This document shows, piece by piece, positions 50,385 to 59,097 of a stretch of 64,000 nucleotides of DNA. Position numbers and translations under genes: made by a program. The notes under the pieces were generated by a model. The model had not been told where the DNA came from and searched no databases. It saw nothing but the letters and a program-made list of their open reading frames with translations. Each line of letters opens with the position of its first letter. The first letter of the stretch is position 1. Source of the DNA: DASZIT01 sp963709665 (lineage in GTDB: Bacteria > Actinomycetota > Acidimicrobiia > Acidimicrobiales > RAAP-2); the NCBI GenBank assembly GCA_963709665.1, contig CAVPWU010000004.1, positions 1 through 64,000 on the forward strand, written 5' to 3'.

Positions 50385-51134
50385 ATGGAGTCGATTCGCG
50401 TAGCTGTGGTGACGGGTGGCGCGTCCGGATTGGGACTGTCGATCTGCCACGAGCTGGCCCAGCGGGGCCACCGGGTCGCCGTCGTCGACCTCAACCCCGA
50501 CGCCGCCGACCGAGCGCTCCATTCGCTTCGGTCTGCTGGGGCCCGGGCCGTCGCCTGTGCGCTCGACGTGTCTGAGAGGACCGAGGTTGATGCCGCATTC
50601 GACGAGGTGCGGTCCGTACTTGGCCCCGTCTCGATTGTCGTCACCAGCGCGGCCCGCTCGGGGTTCGTGCCGTTTGAAGCCATCACCTCCGACGACTGGG
50701 GTCGCACACTGGCCGTGAATTTGACCGGCACCTTCAACTGTCTGCAGGCAGCCATCCCGGACATGGTGACCGCCGGTTGGGGGAGGATCGTCACCATCTC
50801 GTCGGCGGCAGCCCAGACCGGGTCGCGACGTCAGGCGCACTACTCAGCTTCAAAGGGAGGGGTGATCGCGCTGACGAAGACGGTGGCCCTCGAGTACGCA
50901 TCGAAGGGAATCACGGCCAATTCCATCCCTCCGTTCGTCGTCGACACCCCGATGTTGCGTGACGCCCAAGAGGCGAGCTTCCTCCCGGGTACCGAGATGC
51001 TGTCGAAGATGATTCCCGCAGGCCGCCTTGGCACGGGCGAGGACGTCGCGTCGCTGTGTGGGTTCCTCTGTTCGGACGCTGCGGCTTACCTCACCGGCCA
51101 GGTCATCGGCGTCAACGGAGGTGCGGTCACGTGA
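50385..51134 (+). CDS. SDR family oxidoreductase
   Basis: Protein of 249 residues; ATG 50385 after GGAGGGG. VTGGASGLGLSICHEL, NLTGTFNCLQ, ISSAAAQTGS and YSASKGGVIALTK (Y/K pair). Close paralogue of the SDR at 2972. GTGA overlap with the next SDR gene. Confidence 0.88.
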   Translation: MESIRVAVVTGGASGLGLSICHELAQRGHRVAVVDLNPDAADRALHSLRSAGARAVACALDVSERTEVDAAFDEVRSVLGPVSIVVTSAARSGFVPFEAITSDDWGRTLAVNLTGTFNCLQAAIPDMVTAGWGRIVTISSAAAQTGSRRQAHYSASKGGVIALTKTVALEYASKGITANSIPPFVVDTPMLRDAQEASFLPGTEMLSKMIPAGRLGTGEDVASLCGFLCSDAAAYLTGQVIGVNGGAVT

Positions 51135-51901
51135 GCGACCGTTTCTCGCTCGCCGGCCGGGTCGCCATCATCACCGGCGGCGGGACCGGGATCGGACGGG
51201 GGTCCGCCCTCGTGCTCGCCGAGCACGGCGCCGACATTGTGCTGGCGGGACGTCGACCCGAACCCTTGGCATCCACCGCCGAGGAGATCCAGGCCTTCGG
51301 CCGGCGGACCCTCGTCGTCCCCACTGATGTCACGGACCCCGACGCCTGCCAGCAGCTCGTCGACAGCACCCTTCAAGAGTTCGGTCAGGTGGATGTCCTC
51401 GTGAACTGCGCCGGTGGTGCCGAGACCAAATCGCTCTCAAAGTGGGGCGAAGACGAGTGGTTGCATGTTCTGGCCCTCAACCTCGGCAGCGTCTGGTTCC
51501 TGTCCCGTGCTGCTGCCAAGCCCATGCTGGCTCAGGGCAAGGGCGCAATCGTGAACATCTCTTCGGGCGCAAGCCTTCTGGCCATGCCTCAGGCGGCCCC
51601 GTACGGCGCCGCCAAGGCCGGCGTCAACAACCTGACCGGGTCGATGGCGGCAGCCTGGACGCGCAAGGGCGTCCGGGTGAACACGATCGCCGTCGGGGCG
51701 GTCCGGGCCGCCACACTCCTCGACGAGGCCGAACGGTACGGACTCGATGCTGAGGCGATCGGCATGACCAATGCTTCTGGTCGGCTCGGCGAACCTGACG
51801 AGATCGGCTACGGAGTCCTGTTCTTTGCCTCTGATGCGTCCAGTTTCTGTTCTGGTCAGACCCTCTACATGCACGGTGGTCCCGGTTCGGCGGGAGTCTG
51901 A
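51131..51901 (+). CDS. SDR family oxidoreductase
   Basis: Protein of 256 residues, GTG start. ITGGGTGIGRGSALVLAEHG, LVNCAGGAETK, NISSGASLLAM and YGAAKAGVNNLTG. A distinct SDR from its neighbour; the two probably catalyse successive oxidation/reduction steps. Last gene before the partial module terminus at 52003. Confidence 0.87.
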   Translation: MSDRFSLAGRVAIITGGGTGIGRGSALVLAEHGADIVLAGRRPEPLASTAEEIQAFGRRTLVVPTDVTDPDACQQLVDSTLQEFGQVDVLVNCAGGAETKSLSKWGEDEWLHVLALNLGSVWFLSRAAAKPMLAQGKGAIVNISSGASLLAMPQAAPYGAAKAGVNNLTGSMAAAWTRKGVRVNTIAVGAVRAATLLDEAERYGLDAEAIGMTNASGRLGEPDEIGYGVLFFASDASSFCSGQTLYMHGGPGSAGV

Positions 51902-52002
51902 CGGGACAGGAAACAGGTCGGAGTTGGGGTCGTGGCGTTGCCCTCCACCCGCGCACACGGCGCCATCTCTGCGGAACCGACGCGCTTGATCGCGGTGCTC
52001 CC

Positions 52003-52087
52003 GTGAGAACCACCGTGAGAAACCCCCTGCAGAGGTTGGAACATGATGGTTCGTGACGGTTGCTCCCGGGCCGTTCGAACTCGAAGG
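52003..52087 (+). repeat. type 1 terminus without an att copy
   Basis: GTGAGAACC-ACC-GTGAGAAAC followed by a diverged terminus up to GGGCCGTTCGAACTCGAAGG. The match to the 24804-24895 terminus stops at about 52087, where MarR-like coding sequence begins, and no att core follows. The rest of the terminus and the att copy were apparently deleted. Confidence 0.55.
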
Positions 52088-52471
52088 ACGGCCGACGGGC
52101 TCACGCGTAGGGGCTATGACGACTACCGAGCCACCGACGCCGCAGTCTTCTGCCGCTTGCTGCAAGGGCCGACTGCAGTCGGCAGGCTCAACGAGGTGCT
52201 CGGTGCCAGCCGGCAAGCCGCCCGGAAGGTCGTCGAGGGACTTGAACAGCGGAGCTACGTAACCACCGAGCGGGACCCAAAGGATGCCCGCAGACTGATC
52301 GTCTCGCTCACTCCGGTCGGGAAGGCCTACGCCGAGGCGGTGGTGGATGTGATCGATTCCCTCAATCAGGGTCTCACGGATGGTGTCGCTCGGGACGACC
52401 TGGCGGCAACCAGGAGAGTGCTCTTCGCGGTGCTGGCTGGGGAAGGGCTCGGCGCTATCACTCCCGAGTGA
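52043..52471 (+). CDS. MarR-family regulator, 5' end fused to a module terminus
   Basis: Protein of up to 142 residues. The first 15 or so codons (from ATG 52043) translate the module terminus; MarR similarity begins around residue 17 (ADGLTRRGYDDYRATDAAVF). The winged helix (AVGRLNEVLGASRQAARKVV, EGLEQRSYVTTERDPKDARR) is intact, but the N-terminal dimerisation helix is short or missing. It may be non-functional or have gained a new start. Confidence 0.6.
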   Translation: MMVRDGCSRAVRTRRTADGLTRRGYDDYRATDAAVFCRLLQGPTAVGRLNEVLGASRQAARKVVEGLEQRSYVTTERDPKDARRLIVSLTPVGKAYAEAVVDVIDSLNQGLTDGVARDDLAATRRVLFAVLAGEGLGAITPE

Positions 52472-52731
52472 TCGAGGGCCCGGGCTCGGACAATGGCAAC
52501 CCACTTCCGGGGAGTTCGGGAGGGGCGGCGAAGGAGGCCGGACTCCCGGGTATCCAGTCGGTCAGGTGGTATCTCCCAAGCCTTGCGGGCCGATACTCGG
52601 GGCTCGTGAAGTGCCGACGAGCACTTCGGCCCCTGACGGTGCATCCAGCGACCCCGCAGCTGGCGTCAGGGACGACTCGTTGACGCCGTGACGTTGTCAA
52701 TACGGGGCAGGTGTCCGGTGTACACCAGACC

Positions 52732-53793
52732 TCAGGCTGCGCGACGACGGACGAGCCAGACCGTCACGGCGATGAGCAGGATCGCCAGAGCGAGCAGCCA
52801 GCCGCTTTCGATCCACTGGAATGCCCAGAACCGGCTCGCCGGCTGATAGCTGGTCCAGAACGTGAAACCGTGCTGGGCCAGGCACTGAAGGGGATTTCCC
52901 GATCCCGACCCGCCGCCCTTGCCCAGGCCGGCCTGAGCGGGGCAGTACTGCTGGTAGATCGGAAAGGTCGGCGGTCCTGTGAAGACCACGTGACCGCCCT
53001 TGGTTGCCCATTGGCTCACGATCCGTGAGGCCGTCGGCGCATCGAGTCCCTTGGTGATCCGCGGAGTCAGGTAGTGCATGCGGAGCCACCCCCCCGTAGC
53101 GAAGGCGAGCGCTCCGCAAGCAGCCAGCGTGGCCACGATGGCAGGGACGACTCTGCGAATGAGCACGCCGGCCAGGGCGCCGATTGCGAATGCGGCAAGG
53201 GTCCATGCGGCAAAGGCAATGCCGCGCTGCTCGAACAATCCGGGATTGAAGGGATTGAACGTGGAAAGGGACAAGGACTGATTGCCCGAGGCGAAATACG
53301 GTCGGTAGTACCACGCGGCCAGCACGCTGAGGGCGGCGCTGGCCACGGCCACCAGTACTCCGAGCGAAACCAACTTGGCGAGGGTCCAGCGCCAACGGCC
53401 GAAGCCCTGGGTCCATGCATAGCGGAAGGTACCGGCCTCAAACTCGCGGGCAAGCAATGGCGCCCCGACGAACCCTCCGATCAGGGGCGGCACGATCAGA
53501 AAGAAGACGCCATTGGACAGAAAGTTGCCGACGCCGTTGAAGTTGGCGACGTCGGCATTGCACGCTGCCGAGTTCGCTGGATGGCAGGCAGTCGCCACGG
53601 TGTAGGCATGGTGCAACTGAGGCCCGACGATCAGCAGACAGAGGGCTAGCGCGCCGATCAACGCGGACACGCCGATCAGCGCCGTGCGGTGTTGCCGCCA
53701 GGTGACCCAGGCCATCCGGCGCCACGGCAGCGGTTCGAGGTCGACGTTCTTCTCCACGAGCGGGTGTGCGGGCATCGTGCCCAACGCGGTCAT
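52732..53793 (-). CDS. ABC transporter permease (ABC-2 type)
   Basis: Protein of 353 residues; ATG 53793 gives a 4-bp overlap with the ATPase gene. About six membrane segments (LIGVSALIGALALCLLIVG, VFFLIVPPLIGGFVGAPLLA, LAKLVSLGVLVAVASAALSV and others), a large outer loop and a basic RRRAA C-terminus. LAREFEAGTFRYAWTQGFGR is typical of permeases paired with YtrA-type regulators. Confidence 0.83.
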   Translation of the reverse strand: MTALGTMPAHPLVEKNVDLEPLPWRRMAWVTWRQHRTALIGVSALIGALALCLLIVGPQLHHAYTVATACHPANSAACNADVANFNGVGNFLSNGVFFLIVPPLIGGFVGAPLLAREFEAGTFRYAWTQGFGRWRWTLAKLVSLGVLVAVASAALSVLAAWYYRPYFASGNQSLSLSTFNPFNPGLFEQRGIAFAAWTLAAFAIGALAGVLIRRVVPAIVATLAACGALAFATGGWLRMHYLTPRITKGLDAPTASRIVSQWATKGGHVVFTGPPTFPIYQQYCPAQAGLGKGGGSGSGNPLQCLAQHGFTFWTSYQPASRFWAFQWIESGWLLALAILLIAVTVWLVRRRAA

Positions 53794-54701
53794 CTCGTCA
53801 CCCCCGAGGGGTCGACATCCCAATTGCCGAGCGGGCCAGGCAGAGCGTCGGCGCCCGGCTCGCGCATATAGGCCAAGGCGAGCTCTTCCAGGCCGATTGG
53901 GTGCGCCTCCCAGCCAGGTGGGACCGGATCGTCGGCGGTGGACCGAACCAGCAGGTGAGCCTGGGCTTCGCCGCGGCGGACATGCACAACCGGCCGTTCG
54001 TCGTATCGATTGGCCTCGGCGGTTGGGCCTGTCAGCACGCGGTGACCGGCCAGCAGATCGTCGACCTCGCCGGCCACCTGGATGCGACCCGAGGACATCA
54101 TGATCAGATAGTCGGCCACCCGCTCGAGTTCGGCGAGCACGTGCGAGGACAGAAGCACGGACACGCCGTCCTCGGCCGCCGCCGTCAGCACCGTGGCCAT
54201 GAAATCGTGGCGGGCAATTGGGTCGAGCATGGCTACCGGCTCATCGAGCACGAGGAGGCGCGGTCGGCGAGCCAGCGCCAATGTCAACGCGAGCTGGGCC
54301 TGCTGTCCTCCCGACAGCTTGCCCGCCTTGCGCTTCTGCGGGATGCCCAGCTCGGCCAATCGGGCCTCGGCATAGGCCTGGTCGAATTGCCGATTGAGAT
54401 TGCGGGTGAGATGCAGCATGTCGGCGGCCGGCAGGTTCTTGTACAGCGGCGTGTCCTGGGCAACAAAGGCGATTCCGTCCAGTGCAGGCAGCGAGCCGGC
54501 CCGGCAACCGCCGAGAACGGTCAGCTCACCGCTCGTCGGCTCCGCCAGACCGACGACGAGATTGAGCAACGTCGACTTCCCTGCACCGTTTGGTCCGACC
54601 AGCGCAGCCACGTGCCCTTGGGGGATTGCCAGGCTGCAGTCGTGGAGCGCTCTGGTCGCACCGTAGGACTTGCCGAGGAGGTGAGTCTCGACGACGTTCA
54701 T
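53790..54701 (-). CDS. ABC transporter ATP-binding protein
   Basis: Protein of 303 residues. Walker A GPNGAGKST at about residues 36-44, signature LSGGQQAQLALTLALA, Walker B RLLVLDEPVAMLD. It drives the permease encoded next. GntR-ATPase-permease order with 4-bp overlaps is the YtrA-type arrangement. Confidence 0.9.
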   Translation of the reverse strand: MNVVETHLLGKSYGATRALHDCSLAIPQGHVAALVGPNGAGKSTLLNLVVGLAEPTSGELTVLGGCRAGSLPALDGIAFVAQDTPLYKNLPAADMLHLTRNLNRQFDQAYAEARLAELGIPQKRKAGKLSGGQQAQLALTLALARRPRLLVLDEPVAMLDPIARHDFMATVLTAAAEDGVSVLLSSHVLAELERVADYLIMMSSGRIQVAGEVDDLLAGHRVLTGPTAEANRYDERPVVHVRRGEAQAHLLVRSTADDPVPPGWEAHPIGLEELALAYMREPGADALPGPLGNWDVDPSGVTR

Positions 54702-55180
54702 GCGACCCCCTCCGTTTCGCCGCCTTGGGCGGCTGAGCGCGAGCCGCTGCGTCGCTCATAGAAATCCCGCAGCTCGCTGGCGACGAGCGCCACGATCCCC
54801 TGCTCGTCAAGGCCCGCCGTGTCGGCCTTGGCCAGCCAGGCCTTCAGGGAACGTCGGAGGCCGGTCAACTCGGGGAGCGCCACCTGCTCGAGCGTCGACA
54901 GGATGAAGGTGCCCTGGCCCGGTCGCCCAACGATGAGGCCCTTGGTCTCCAGCTCCCGGTATGCCTTCGACACGGTGTTGGGATTGATGGCCAATGATGC
55001 GACTACATCCCTGACCTTGGGCAGCTGGTCGCCAGGCTTCAGGTAGCCGAGTCGCAGTGCATGCTCGACTTGATGGACGAGCTGAAGATAGGTCGGCACT
55101 CCTGAAGCGGGATCGAGCCGGAACTCGATCGGTGAGATCCGAACGCCCACCCGGTCGCTATCTCGCTGTCCTATTACCAT
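54698..55180 (-). CDS. GntR-family regulator (YtrA type)
   Basis: Protein of 160 residues. wHTH: PTYLQLVHQVEHALRLGYLK, then PNTVSKAYRELETKGLIVGR. The short helical C-terminus is characteristic of YtrA regulators of ABC transporters. First gene of the operon; autorepression is expected. Confidence 0.87.
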   Translation of the reverse strand: MVIGQRDSDRVGVRISPIEFRLDPASGVPTYLQLVHQVEHALRLGYLKPGDQLPKVRDVVASLAINPNTVSKAYRELETKGLIVGRPGQGTFILSTLEQVALPELTGLRRSLKAWLAKADTAGLDEQGIVALVASELRDFYERRSGSRSAAQGGETEGVA

Positions 55181-55345
55181 AAGACAAGCCTAAAGCCGTT
55201 GCCCTCGGAATGTCAACAGCGGCAGGGGCCTGTGGCTCCTCTGGCGATCCAGAAACTGACGAACCTCAACCTTGGACACGGCGTCTTCTTCCGCTGTTCA
55301 AGCACTGACGCACGATCGTGGCCACAGTCATCGCTCTGGGATCTC

Positions 55346-55375
55346 CTACGTATTGCGTAGCTACGGGTCACGTAG
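55346..55375. promoter_or_regulatory. two adjacent 15-bp palindromes, probable PadR operator
   Basis: CTACG-TATTG-CGTAG directly followed by CTACG-GGTCA-CGTAG. Two identical-armed sites back to back, 12 bp before the PadR start codon. Confidence 0.7.
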
Positions 55376-55387
55376 TAGACACCCCCC

Positions 55388-55717
55388 ATGGCCACACGAC
55401 GTCGATCCAACGACCCCCCGATCCTGATCCTCATGAGTCTCGCTGGCGAGGCGCGACACGGGCACGCTCTCCTGAAGGACATCGAGGAGTTCGCCGGCGT
55501 GAAGCTCGGCCCCGGCGCACTCTACGGAGCGATCACCCGGCTGGAAGAGCGCGGGCTCATCGAACCACTCGCCTCAGATGACCGCCGCCGCCCCTACCAG
55601 ATCACGGCCGCGGGGACGCAGGCTCTTTCCGACGCTGTGAATCAAATGCGTGAGCTCGCTCGCGTAGGCGAGGCGCGTCTGAGGAGTGTCCCGACACCAC
55701 GGCCAAGGATGGCGTGA
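55388..55717 (+). CDS. PadR-family transcriptional regulator
   Basis: Protein of 109 residues. ILMSLAGEARHGHALLKDIE, LGPGALYGAITRLEERGLIE and YQITAAGTQALSDAV give the PadR winged helix (GTLY/GALY box). It probably controls itself and the membrane protein that follows. Confidence 0.9.
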   Translation: MATRRRSNDPPILILMSLAGEARHGHALLKDIEEFAGVKLGPGALYGAITRLEERGLIEPLASDDRRRPYQITAAGTQALSDAVNQMRELARVGEARLRSVPTPRPRMA

Positions 55718-56694
55718 TGCCAACCGAGGGGCCGGGTGCGAAGGACGGTCACGAGGTGACCAGCAGAGCGGGCGATCCCCGTCTCCGCTGGTACCCCGGA
55801 TCGTGGCGAGACCGATATGGGGACGAGCTCACCACCCTTCTCGACGACGAGTACGGCAGGAGTGTGCCGGCCCGGGTTCGTCTCGGCCTCGTGAGCGGCG
55901 GGCTCCGACAGCGGTCCAGGCAAGCGGGACTGACCGGTGATGCTGTGCCGCCGGCCGACGGCGTGCGGGCCGGTGCGCTGCTGGTCCTCGTGGCTTGGAT
56001 CGGCTTCGTGGTCGCCGGCGCCAGCTTCGCGAAGTTCTCCGAGCACTTCGATGAGGCGCTGCCTCACCGCCTCGGAGCACATCACGTGCCCGACCTGGCC
56101 TTCACCGTGCTCCAGGCGATGGCTGGTGCGGCCAGTGTCCTGGTCGTCGTCGGCGCTCTTCTTGCCGTTCCCGCCTTCGTGCGATTTCTGCGAGCTGGCG
56201 GCTGGACCTTCGTTCGTCGACACATCCTGCGCGCCGTCTCCTGTACGGTCCTCACCGTTGCCGTGACAGTGCCCCTTCTGGCGTGGGCCAATCACCTTCC
56301 ATCGAACCATCCCGGCGGAGGCTTCCACTGGGAAGGCGCCCTGTTCCTGGTGTGGGCGGCCCTGATCGTCGTCACCCTGGCGTCGTGGACGGTGGCTGCG
56401 GTCGCGGCAGGTCGGCGCATCGAGCTGTCCGAGGCCGTGCTCACCACGGAGGCGCTCCTCGCCGCCGTCATTGCCGTCGCAATGGTGACCATGGTTGCGG
56501 CCACCGCGGTCTGGTGGGGCGCCATGGCCACAGACGCACCCGCATTTTTGAACGCCAGCCCCGGCGGTCTCCCAGGATCATCGTGGGACATCCTGCTCGT
56601 TGCAACCGTGGCCCTGATGGCTGTAGCCACGGGTACCGCCGCAGTTGGGGTGGCCCGAGAGCTTCGCCTCTGGACAAGGGCACGAGCGCGCTGA
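55717..56694 (+). CDS. PadR-linked membrane protein, unknown function
   Basis: Protein of 325 residues; ATG shares one base with the PadR stop (GTG 55714 also possible). The soluble N-terminus has YPGSWRDRYGDELTTLLDDE, a motif common in actinobacterial proteins encoded next to PadR. About six membrane segments follow (AGALLVLVAWIGFVVAGASF, FTVLQAMAGAASVLVVVGAL, LTVAVTVPLLAWANHL and others). Role unknown. Confidence 0.78.
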   Translation: MPTEGPGAKDGHEVTSRAGDPRLRWYPGSWRDRYGDELTTLLDDEYGRSVPARVRLGLVSGGLRQRSRQAGLTGDAVPPADGVRAGALLVLVAWIGFVVAGASFAKFSEHFDEALPHRLGAHHVPDLAFTVLQAMAGAASVLVVVGALLAVPAFVRFLRAGGWTFVRRHILRAVSCTVLTVAVTVPLLAWANHLPSNHPGGGFHWEGALFLVWAALIVVTLASWTVAAVAAGRRIELSEAVLTTEALLAAVIAVAMVTMVAATAVWWGAMATDAPAFLNASPGGLPGSSWDILLVATVALMAVATGTAAVGVARELRLWTRARAR

Positions 56695-57005
56695 AATTGA
56701 GCTTGGTACTTCTGGGGGTCCTCTTCACTCGGTTGCCGGAGGACTGACACCGCTCGTTGTCCAACCTTCCGATTCGGCCTGACCTGCATACGCGAGACAA
56801 TTTGGGATGTGGCCGGGCCCGCCGAAATGACCCGTCGGGGAGCTATGGATCAGGGGGTCCCAATCCCTCCGAGCACGCCTCCGAGCGCACCGATGTGCTC
56901 ATCCCAGACATGGGCATCTCCCACGACAGAGGCAACCGGGGGTCTTCGATGCTCGACCTCATGATCAGCGCTTCACCCTGGCCATACCCGAAGCGCCGGA
57001 TGGAC
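56695..57005. other. type 2 terminus and surroundings; no gene
   Basis: Contains CCAACCTTCCGATTCGGCCTG (56760-56780) and GAGACAATTTGGGA (56793-56806), both matching 43216-43364, then the degenerate att copy. No intact gene seen. Confidence 0.5.
56843..56891 (+). repeat. att copy 6: degenerate tRNA-Arg 3' part
   Basis: CTATGGATCAGGGGGTCCCA then ATCCCTCCGAGCACGC and CTCCGAGCGCACC. Relative to the other copies there are substitutions and losses in the T-arm and a short duplication of the CTCCGAGC-C end. Oldest-looking copy. Confidence 0.6.
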
Positions 57006-59081
57006 CTACTGCCGATGAAGTGATGTGGGATCTGACGTACCGGCACCCTGGGTCGAGGCAGTCCGAACGGCGTCAATATCGTCGACACTGCCGATGAGCA
57101 TCAACTGATCCCCGACTTCGAGGACGGTGGCTCCGTTCGGCACCACCAGATCCCGGTGTCGCTGAATGGTGGTCACGATGACGCTCTCGGGAAGGTCGGC
57201 GTCCCGAAGCGACCGGCCCACCAGGGGCGACGCCCGGTGGAGGTCGATCGTGTCGAAGCTTGCCCCGGCGGCGCCATCCAGGCTCTGCAGGCTGGCCAGG
57301 AGGCCCAGCCGGTAGCCACGGACTACATCGGAGGTGGAGACCGTCCCGACCACCCGACGCTGGTCATCGACCACGGACACCCAGTGGTCGGCAGTGGTGG
57401 TCATGGCGTCGACGGCCACGTCCAGCCGGGCCGTCTCGGGCACCGTGGGCGACGAGCCATCGACGATCGACGCCAGCTCCCGGTCTGGGTGGGACGACTC
57501 CGGATGCAGGTCCGCCAGCGATACCGTGCCTTCGAATCGACCCTCGCCGTCCACCACCGGTGCACCGGTCAGCTCCAGCGATCGGAGCTGACCACGAGCG
57601 GCCAGGGTCGAGGTCCTACCGGTCATCACCAGACGGGGCGGAGCCATCGCCTCACGAACGGTCACGGATCTCAACACGGGCATGCCGGTCAGCAGCCGTT
57701 GTGCCGGGGCGTCGGCCCTCGACTTGAGCTGGCTCCGGTAGATGGTGTCGTCCTCCCGGCGGACGATGAACCAGGCCAGCCCGACGGCGATCATGGCCGG
57801 CCCGAGGATGGACAGGCTCCCGGTCATCTCCGCCACCATCAGCATCACGGCCAGCGGGGCGCGGGAGATGCTCCCGAAGCAGCACATCATGCCGATGATC
57901 ACGAACGGCGCCGGGTTGTGACCCAGGGAGGGGACGATCGGCTCGAACAGCCGCCACACCGATGCGCCGACGAAGGCGCCGATGATCATGCCGGGGCCGA
58001 AGATGCCTCCCGATCCTCCGGAGCCGATGGAGAGCCCGGTGGCCAGGATCCTGGCGAACGGGAGCACCAGGACGATCCACAGCGGCAGGGTGAGGAGCCG
58101 GGGACCGAGTCCCTGTTGGATCCACCCGTAGCCGGTGCCCAGCACCTCGGGGATGACCAGGGCGATGAGCCCGACCACGACACCGCCGATGGCCGGCTTG
58201 ATCCAGCGCGGGATCCGGACCCGGGTGAACAGGCCGGCGATGCCGTAGAAGCTCTTGGCGTACAGGAGGCCGATCAGACCGCCCAGCACCCCGATCAGGG
58301 CGAACCACGGGAGGTGGGCGGGATCGGTGAAGTGGTAGGTGCCGGCGAAGCCGAACAGGGGGGTGAAGCCCACCACGGCACCGAAGATCACGTAGCCCAC
58401 CAACGAGGCGACGAAGCTGGGAAGGAGCGCCTCGGCGTCGAAGTCGTCGCGGTAGAGGATCTCGGTGGCCAGGACTGCGCCCCCGAGGGGCGCCCCGAAG
58501 ATGGCGCCGATGCCCGACCCGATGCCGGTGACCACGGCGATCCGGGCGTCGGCCGGGCTGAGGTCGAGCTCCCGGGCCAGCAGCGAGGCGAACCCGGCAC
58601 TGATCTGGCCGGTCGGACCCTCCCGGCCACCCGAGCCCCCTGAGCCGATGGTGAGGGCGGAGGCCACGATCTTGACGATGACCGCCCGGAACCGGATCCC
58701 GCGGGGATTGTGATGGACCGCCGAGATGGCCGCATCGGTGCCGTGGCCCTCGGCCTCGGGGGCGAAGCGGAAGACCAGAATGGCTCCCAGGAGCGCCCCC
58801 AGTCCGACCACCAGCGGCAGCGCCCAGGGTCGGGCGAAGGTGGCCGATGCCCGGGTGCCACCCTCGCCGGCGGGCGTGGGCACGTGGTAGCCGGCCAATG
58901 TACCCAGGAAGAAGTGGGTACAGGCCTCGAGCGCCTCATAGAAGACGACGGCCCCCACCCCGGCCATGGTCCCGATGAGCGCCCCGAGGATCAGCCACTT
59001 CTGCAGGTAGGAGGCGGCGCCCAGCCAGCGGGAGGCCCTGGTCATGGTGGCCCGCCAGGAGGTCCGACGGAAGAGCGTCAT
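57006..59081 (-). CDS. ClC-type chloride channel/antiporter with CBS and TrkA-C domains
   Basis: Protein of 691 residues from ATG 59081. The ClC core has GSGGSGGREGP (anion filter and gating Glu), GSGIGAIFGAPLGGAVLATE, and GSGGSGGIFGPGMIIGAFVG, with about ten or more membrane helices. Two CBS motifs follow (REAMAPPRLVMTGRTSTLAA, then VDAMTTTADHWVSVVDD), then a C-terminal TrkA-C-like region (LRDADLPESVIVTTIQRHRD, GDQLMLIGSVDDID). It moves chloride, possibly with proton exchange. Sixteen bases after the MarR gene. Confidence 0.9.
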   Translation of the reverse strand: MTLFRRTSWRATMTRASRWLGAASYLQKWLILGALIGTMAGVGAVVFYEALEACTHFFLGTLAGYHVPTPAGEGGTRASATFARPWALPLVVGLGALLGAILVFRFAPEAEGHGTDAAISAVHHNPRGIRFRAVIVKIVASALTIGSGGSGGREGPTGQISAGFASLLARELDLSPADARIAVVTGIGSGIGAIFGAPLGGAVLATEILYRDDFDAEALLPSFVASLVGYVIFGAVVGFTPLFGFAGTYHFTDPAHLPWFALIGVLGGLIGLLYAKSFYGIAGLFTRVRIPRWIKPAIGGVVVGLIALVIPEVLGTGYGWIQQGLGPRLLTLPLWIVLVLPFARILATGLSIGSGGSGGIFGPGMIIGAFVGASVWRLFEPIVPSLGHNPAPFVIIGMMCCFGSISRAPLAVMLMVAEMTGSLSILGPAMIAVGLAWFIVRREDDTIYRSQLKSRADAPAQRLLTGMPVLRSVTVREAMAPPRLVMTGRTSTLAARGQLRSLELTGAPVVDGEGRFEGTVSLADLHPESSHPDRELASIVDGSSPTVPETARLDVAVDAMTTTADHWVSVVDDQRRVVGTVSTSDVVRGYRLGLLASLQSLDGAAGASFDTIDLHRASPLVGRSLRDADLPESVIVTTIQRHRDLVVPNGATVLEVGDQLMLIGSVDDIDAVRTASTQGAGTSDPTSLHRQ

Positions 59082-59097
59082 CGCCGGTTCCGTCCCA

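Noticed and set aside
57156..58643. 495-codon open frame on the plus strand
   Set aside because: Antisense to the ClC channel; Gly/Asp/Glu-rich shadow.
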